From an uncultured bacterium (lineage in GTDB: Bacteria; Actinomycetota; Coriobacteriia; Coriobacteriales; Coriobacteriaceae), in assembly GCA_905215195.1 (NCBI GenBank), contig CAJMPF010000058.1, positions 1 through 8,978 on the forward strand: a stretch of DNA of 8,978 nucleotides, given 5' to 3'. Made by a program: the position numbers and the translations under genes. The notes below the pieces were generated by a model, which had not been told where the DNA came from, ran no database searches, and was given only the letters and a program-made list of their open reading frames with translations. This document shows, piece by piece, positions 6,516-8,978 of the stretch (position 1 is the stretch's first letter; every line of letters begins with the position of its first letter).

Positions 6516-7862
6516 GTGCCAAAAAAGAGTGAGAGCACGGGTACTGGGCTGGAATCCTACGTTGCAAAGCTCATGGGCAACGGCTCAAACAGGACTTCGG
6601 TAACCGAGGACGAGATTCAGGTCGCCCTGAAGGATATCGATGTGTCTGACGAGCAGCTCAACGCGGTGTATTCCGCGCTGCGCAACAGCGGCATCCAGAT
6701 TATCTCCGCGAGCGGAAACGACGACGCCCCCATGGACGTCGACGATGACGATAACGATAGCAATACCGACGATTTCGATGACGACGAGCACGATTCCGGC
6801 TCGCTCGACGATCACGAGCTTAAGATGGCCCGTCAGGCCGACGCCGAGATGGGTTCTTCTAAGAACAAGAAGAAGCGCACCGTGCGCACGTCCCGTTCGC
6901 GCTCGCGCGTGCGCGGTATCGATGCCTCCACGGTAATGCTGACCGGCGACCCGGTTCGTATGTACCTTAAGGAGATCGGCAAGGTCGACCTGCTGACCGC
7001 CTCCGAAGAGGTCGATCTGGCCATGAAGATCGAGGCCGGTCTCGATGCCACCGAGAAGCTCGAGGCCGCCGAGGCGGGCGAGATCGAGCTTACCCGCGCC
7101 GAGATGCGTCGCCTGACCCGTATCGAGAACGTCGGTCTCGAGGCCAAGCAGGCGCTCATCAGCGCCAACCTGCGTCTGGTCGTCTCCATCGCCAAGCGCT
7201 ACGTTGGTCGCGGCCTGCTGTTCCTGGACTTGATCCAGGAGGGCAACCTCGGTCTGATCCGCGCCGTCGAGAAGTTCGACTACCAGAAGGGCTTTAAGTT
7301 CTCCACGTACGCCACGTGGTGGATCCGTCAGGCTATCACGCGTGCTATCGCCGACCAGGCCCGTACCATCCGTATTCCCGTGCACATGGTCGAGACCATC
7401 AACAAGCTGGTTCGCGTGCAGCGCCAGCTCCTCCAGGATCTGGGTCGCGACCCGACTCCCGAGGAGATCGGTGCCGAGATGGACATGAGTGCCGACCGCG
7501 TCCGCGAGATTCAGAAGATCTCGCAGGAGCCCGTGTCGCTCGAGACCCCTATCGGCGAGGAAGAGGATTCCCAGCTGGGCGACTTCATCGAGGACTCCCA
7601 GGCCATCGTTCCGCCCGATGCCGCCAGCTTCTCCATGTTGCAGGAGCAGCTCACCCAGGTACTCGACTCGCTTGCCGATCGTGAGCGCAAGGTTATCGAG
7701 CTGCGCTTTGGCCTTGTCGACGGACATCCCCGTACGCTCGAGGAAGTCGGACGCGAGTTTGGCGTCACGCGTGAGCGCATCCGCCAGATCGAGTCCAAGA
7801 CCCTGGCCAAGCTCCGCCACCCGAGCCGTAGTAGCAAGCTGAAGGACTACATCGAGTCTTAG
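6516..7862 (+). CDS. rpoD: Primary RNA polymerase sigma factor RpoD/SigA
   Basis: This is the principal sigma-70 factor, which directs RNA polymerase to housekeeping promoters. The chosen start is GTG 6516 (448 residues): AAGGGAG at 6504-6510 lies 5 bases upstream. The in-frame ATG at 6501 would put that Shine-Dalgarno inside the gene. A region 1.1-like N-terminus (residues ~1-65) is followed by an acidic run (69-93, 15 of 25 Asp/Glu) and a basic run (116-133, 10 of 18 Lys/Arg). Region 1.2 begins at D145 (DPVRMYLKEIGKV). Region 2 (from L214) has ANLRLVVSIAKRYVGRGL, DLIQEGNLGLIRAVEKFDY and FKFSTYATWWIRQAI. Region 3 follows, with SLETPIGEEEDSQLGDFIED as the 3.2 finger. Region 4 (from L383) has the helix-turn-helix TLEEVGREFGVTRERIRQIE. 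The gene lies directly behind dnaG, as in the E. coli rpsU-dnaG-rpoD operon. It ends in a double stop TAG TAG. Confidence 0.97.
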   Translation: MPKKSESTGTGLESYVAKLMGNGSNRTSVTEDEIQVALKDIDVSDEQLNAVYSALRNSGIQIISASGNDDAPMDVDDDDNDSNTDDFDDDEHDSGSLDDHELKMARQADAEMGSSKNKKKRTVRTSRSRSRVRGIDASTVMLTGDPVRMYLKEIGKVDLLTASEEVDLAMKIEAGLDATEKLEAAEAGEIELTRAEMRRLTRIENVGLEAKQALISANLRLVVSIAKRYVGRGLLFLDLIQEGNLGLIRAVEKFDYQKGFKFSTYATWWIRQAITRAIADQARTIRIPVHMVETINKLVRVQRQLLQDLGRDPTPEEIGAEMDMSADRVREIQKISQEPVSLETPIGEEEDSQLGDFIEDSQAIVPPDAASFSMLQEQLTQVLDSLADRERKVIELRFGLVDGHPRTLEEVGREFGVTRERIRQIESKTLAKLRHPSRSSKLKDYIES

Positions 7863-7863
7863 T

Positions 7864-7893
7864 AGTTACGGCGTTTTACCAAACGCCGTAACT
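7864..7893 (+). other. Perfect hairpin directly after the rpoD stop, without T-tract
   Basis: The arms GTTACGGCGTTT (7865-7876) and AAACGCCGTAAC (7881-7892) are perfectly complementary around the 4-base loop TACC, and A7864-T7893 extends the stem to 13 bp. The stem begins two bases after the TAG at 7860-7862 and includes part of the second TAG. No run of T follows (ACTGGTCG), so it is not a standard intrinsic terminator. It could protect the 3' end of the rpoD mRNA, help pausing before the terminator downstream, or be a protein-binding palindrome. Confidence 0.75.
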
Positions 7894-7905
7894 GGTCGAC
7901 GCTGC

Positions 7906-8005
7906 GCGGGCACCAGAGCGACAACTTGTCATTCAAAGAGGACGGCATGACCAGAAGGTCTATGCCGTCCTCTTTTCATGCCAATTTGTTCGCTCTGGTG
8001 CCCGC
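7906..8005. repeat. Long imperfect palindrome (about 100 bp) enclosing the rpoD terminator
   Basis: An outer inverted repeat flanks the terminator hairpin. GCGGGCACCAGAGCG at 7906-7920 is the exact reverse complement of 7991-8005 (15 bases). The match continues inward (7921-7928 with 7982-7990) with one bulge and one mismatch. A symmetrical 6-by-6 unpaired step (7929-7934 and 7976-7981) then leads into the inner 18-bp hairpin at 7935-7975. About 40 base pairs could form in all. No convincing protein is encoded across it. Its size and symmetry resemble a miniature interspersed palindromic repeat, but I see no flanking target duplication, and only one copy is present in this window. Confidence 0.75.
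7935..7976 (+). terminator. Strong intrinsic terminator after rpoD
   Basis: The left arm AAAGAGGACGGCATGACC (7935-7952), the loop AGAA (7953-7956) and the right arm GGTC-T-ATGCCGTCCTCTTT (7957-7975, one bulged T at 7961) form an 18-bp stem. It ends in TCTTTT (7971-7976). The A-rich start of the left arm means it could also stop transcription from the other direction. It closes the long transcription unit that ends with rpoD and isolates the tRNA gene behind it. Confidence 0.85.
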
Positions 8006-8082
8006 TCGCTGGCATTGTCAAAACATCGGCGTTTCCGTTGCCGGTGCCGGCAGTTAGAGCGTCCCCAAGGGATCATGGCGAG

Positions 8083-8130
8083 AAAAATTCTCAAAAAAGT
8101 TCTTGCCCTGAGCTGATTCGTCCGTATAAT
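8083..8130 (+). promoter_or_regulatory. Promoter of tRNA-Asn with A-tract upstream element
   Basis: A consensus -10 TATAAT at 8125-8130 is preceded by TTGCCC (8103-8108, 4 of 6 bases of TTGACA) with a 16-base spacer. Transcription should begin near 8136-8138, about 24 bases before the mature tRNA. Two A-tracts just upstream of the -35 (8083-8087 and 8093-8098, about one helical turn apart) look like an UP element for the RNA polymerase alpha subunits, as found at stable-RNA promoters. The stretch from 8011 to 8082 before it holds no gene or clear signal that I can see. Confidence 0.8.
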
Positions 8131-8160
8131 AAACTTCGTTGCTTGAGAGCACGTACCTAT

Positions 8161-8235
8161 TCCTCGGTAGCTCAATGGTAGAGCACGCGGCTGTTAACCG
8201 CGCTGTTGTAGGTTCGAGTCCTACCCGGGGAGCCA
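8161..8235 (+). tRNA. tRNA-Asn (anticodon GTT)
   Basis: The sequence folds as a complete cloverleaf. The acceptor stem is TCCTCGG with CCGGGGA (one T-G wobble). The D-stem is GCTC/GAGC with loop AATGGTA. The anticodon stem CGCGG/CCGCG holds the loop CTGTTAA, whose anticodon GTT reads Asn codons AAC and AAU. The variable loop is CTGTT, and the T-stem GTAGG/CCTAC holds the loop TTCGAGT. The discriminator base is G, and CCA is encoded at 8233-8235. Total length is 75 bases with CCA. It is a single-gene unit with its own promoter and terminator. Confidence 0.97.
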
Positions 8236-8241
8236 GGTTGT

Positions 8242-8271
8242 AAAACCCGTCGCTTATGCGGCGGGTTTTTT
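8242..8271 (+). terminator. Intrinsic terminator of tRNA-Asn
   Basis: AAAACCCGTCGC (8242-8253) pairs with GCGGCGGGTTTT (8258-8269), one position being a G-T wobble, around the loop TTAT. The T-run continues to 8271. It lies 6 bases after the CCA end of the tRNA, so the primary transcript is short. Confidence 0.9.
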
Positions 8272-8301
8272 CATGCCGCGATCGTCTGGCGCGAACGTTG
8301 C

Positions 8302-8373
8302 CATATCAACATTTCGTGTCGAGGATGTAATCCCGCGACCCACCACATCAACATGGCGCGGTCGTTGTAGAAT
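8302..8373 (+). promoter_or_regulatory. Possible promoter region and repeated site before the Asp23-family gene
   Basis: The 158 bases between the tRNA terminator and the next start codon contain a -10-like TAGAAT (8368-8373, 5 of 6 bases of TATAAT), but no clear -35 at the right distance. Two 11-base sites, CATATCAACAT (8302-8312) and CACATCAACAT (8344-8354), differ at one base and are 42 bases apart, close to four helical turns. That spacing would suit a regulator binding one face of the DNA. Since a terminator precedes it, a promoter for the downstream pair is expected here; its exact position is a guess. Confidence 0.35.
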
Positions 8374-8429
8374 ATTGCAATGATTGCTCCCACGAGATGG
8401 TGCCGCGAGCACCAGATAAGGAGATTCTT

Positions 8430-8786
8430 GTGTCTGAGACCATTAACGGCAGCCTGAGCGTCTCGAACGACGTTATTGCCGATATTGCCGGTTATGCCGC
8501 GATGACGTGCTATGGCGTCGTCGGTATGGCCGAGCAGCTCCAGGGCGCCGAGAGCGTGCGCCTGCTTGCCGGCCAGCGCCTCCGCAAGGGCGTGCTTGTC
8601 TCCGCCGACGAGAACGGCCTTACGGTCGATCTTCACGTCGTGCTCGAGAACGGCGTCAACATGAAGTCCGTCTGCCACAATCTTTCGAGCTCCGTTGCCT
8701 TTACCCTGCAGGAGATCGCCCAGATCGATCCCGCCAGCCTTAAGATCGGCATTCACATCGACGCGCTCAAGAGCCGTCTGAACTAG
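8430..8786 (+). CDS. Asp23/Gls24 (YloU) family protein
   Basis: This 118-residue protein belongs to the Asp23/Gls24 envelope-stress family (DUF322). It has the family opening GSLSVSNDVIADIAGYAAMTCYGVVGMA, in which the segment before GVVGM is the usual signature. A central strand-rich part follows (KGVLVSADENGLTVDLHVVLENGVNM), then a helix near VAFTLQEIAQIDPASLKIGIHIDAL. No signal peptide or membrane segment is visible. The GTG at 8430 is chosen because AAGGAG at 8418-8423 lies 6 bases upstream; the in-frame ATG at 8397 has no such site and adds an unconserved leader. It lies 27 bases before a FakA/YloV gene, the same pairing as yloU-yloV in Bacillus. Family members are cytoplasmic or membrane-associated and linked to envelope homeostasis; the biochemical role is unclear. 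Confidence 0.9.
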   Translation: MSETINGSLSVSNDVIADIAGYAAMTCYGVVGMAEQLQGAESVRLLAGQRLRKGVLVSADENGLTVDLHVVLENGVNMKSVCHNLSSSVAFTLQEIAQIDPASLKIGIHIDALKSRLN

Positions 8787-8813
8787 CATCCGAAAACGGA
8801 GATTCAAATACCC

Positions 8814-8978
8814 ATGATTGCAAAGACCATTCGCACCTGTTTTCCGATCGCTGCGGCTGCCGTTTCTGACAAGGCCGAGGAGATCAACAAGCTCAACGTC
8901 TTCCCCGTACCCGACGGTGACACAGGTACAAACATGTCGCTGACAATGATGTCGGCGGTAAAGGAAATCAACTCCGTT
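8814..8978 (+). CDS. fakA: FakA/YloV-type DhaL-domain kinase, N-terminal part (runs off window)
   Basis: The first 55 codons are present, and the frame is open to the right edge. The segment EEINKLNVFPVPDGDTGTNM (residues 22-41) is the hallmark of the DhaL/DAK2 domain at the N-terminus of FakA. D34 and D36, with a third Asp or polar residue nearby, bind the Mg-ATP of the kinase, and MSLTMMSAV follows. In the family, FakA phosphorylates fatty acids held by a FakB (DegV) protein, feeding exogenous fatty acids into phospholipid synthesis. ATG 8814 is the only plausible start: the frame reaches back to the stop of the previous gene. The nearest Shine-Dalgarno, GGAG at 8798-8801, is 12 bases away, longer than normal, so initiation may be weak or coupled. 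The rest of the protein is not visible, so a shorter DhaL protein cannot be fully excluded. Confidence 0.88.
   Translation, partial: MIAKTIRTCFPIAAAAVSDKAEEINKLNVFPVPDGDTGTNMSLTMMSAVKEINSV

Noticed and set aside
6585..7820. Minus-strand open frame of 411 codons opposite rpoD
   Set aside because: It covers almost exactly the coding part of rpoD, has a biased composition (Leu, Gly, Asp, Val repeats mirroring sigma codons) and no own start signal or known domain.
8016..8021. Perfect TTGACA on the minus strand next to the palindrome, a possible promoter for an antisense RNA
   Set aside because: No -10-like sequence lies at 16-18 bases on that strand (the place is occupied by the GC-rich outer arm), so a promoter is not supported.
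7960..8181. Two short open frames on opposite strands (7960-8175 and 7978-8181) in the rpoD-tRNA gap
   Set aside because: Both cross the palindrome and the tRNA promoter, and one runs into the tRNA itself; neither has a Shine-Dalgarno or recognisable protein character.
8271..8807. Minus-strand open frame of 178 codons across the Asp23-family gene
   Set aside because: It runs antisense to a gene with clear family motifs and a good ribosome-binding site, begins in the gap after it and ends at the tRNA terminator; no family resemblance was seen.
1..8978. Search for CRISPR arrays, insertion sequences, phage genes, toxin-antitoxin pairs or attachment repeats beside the tRNA
   Set aside because: No regularly spaced repeats, transposase or integrase motifs were seen, and no repeat of the tRNA 3' end occurs within the window.

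Overview
The window is an ordered run of housekeeping genes, all on the + strand, from a GC-rich bacterium. The proteins and gene order point to Actinomycetota, most likely class Coriobacteriia (Collinsella-like). This assignment rests on codon use, protein character and gene order, not on a database match. No mobile element, CRISPR array or obviously transferred DNA was seen.

Layout. Positions 1-888 hold the 3' end of infB (IF2). Next come rbfA (900-1310), a DHH/DHHA1 phosphoesterase of the NrnA type (1303-2346), truB (2362-3294), ribF (3291-4298) and dnaG (4291-6405). Gaps in this block are at most 15 bases, and three junctions overlap by 4 to 8 bases, so it reads as one transcription unit. 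A 110-base gap with no visible terminator leads to the primary sigma factor gene rpoD/sigA (6516-7862). The 298 bases after rpoD carry a perfect hairpin, a strong terminator nested in a ~100-bp imperfect palindrome, and a good promoter with A-tracts. That promoter drives tRNA-Asn(GTT) (8161-8235), which has its own terminator. After a short intergenic stretch come an Asp23/Gls24 (YloU-type) gene (8430-8786) and the first 55 codons of a FakA/YloV (DhaL-domain) gene that runs off the window.

How the genes work together. The block joins translation initiation (IF2), 30S maturation (RbfA), nanoRNA/pAp turnover (NrnA), tRNA U55 pseudouridylation (TruB), FMN/FAD synthesis (RibF), replication priming (DnaG) and promoter recognition (RpoD). 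It looks like the classic infB-rbfA-truB-ribF cluster joined end to end with the dnaG-rpoD part of the macromolecular-synthesis operon. The YloU/FakA pair is a separate unit, linked to envelope and fatty-acid metabolism by family knowledge.

I see no clearly new biological system. The best points for a second look are the long palindrome after rpoD, the loss of the usually conserved Cys in the IF2 C2 domain, the acidic-then-basic N-terminal segment of the sigma factor, and the long low-complexity linker in DnaG.
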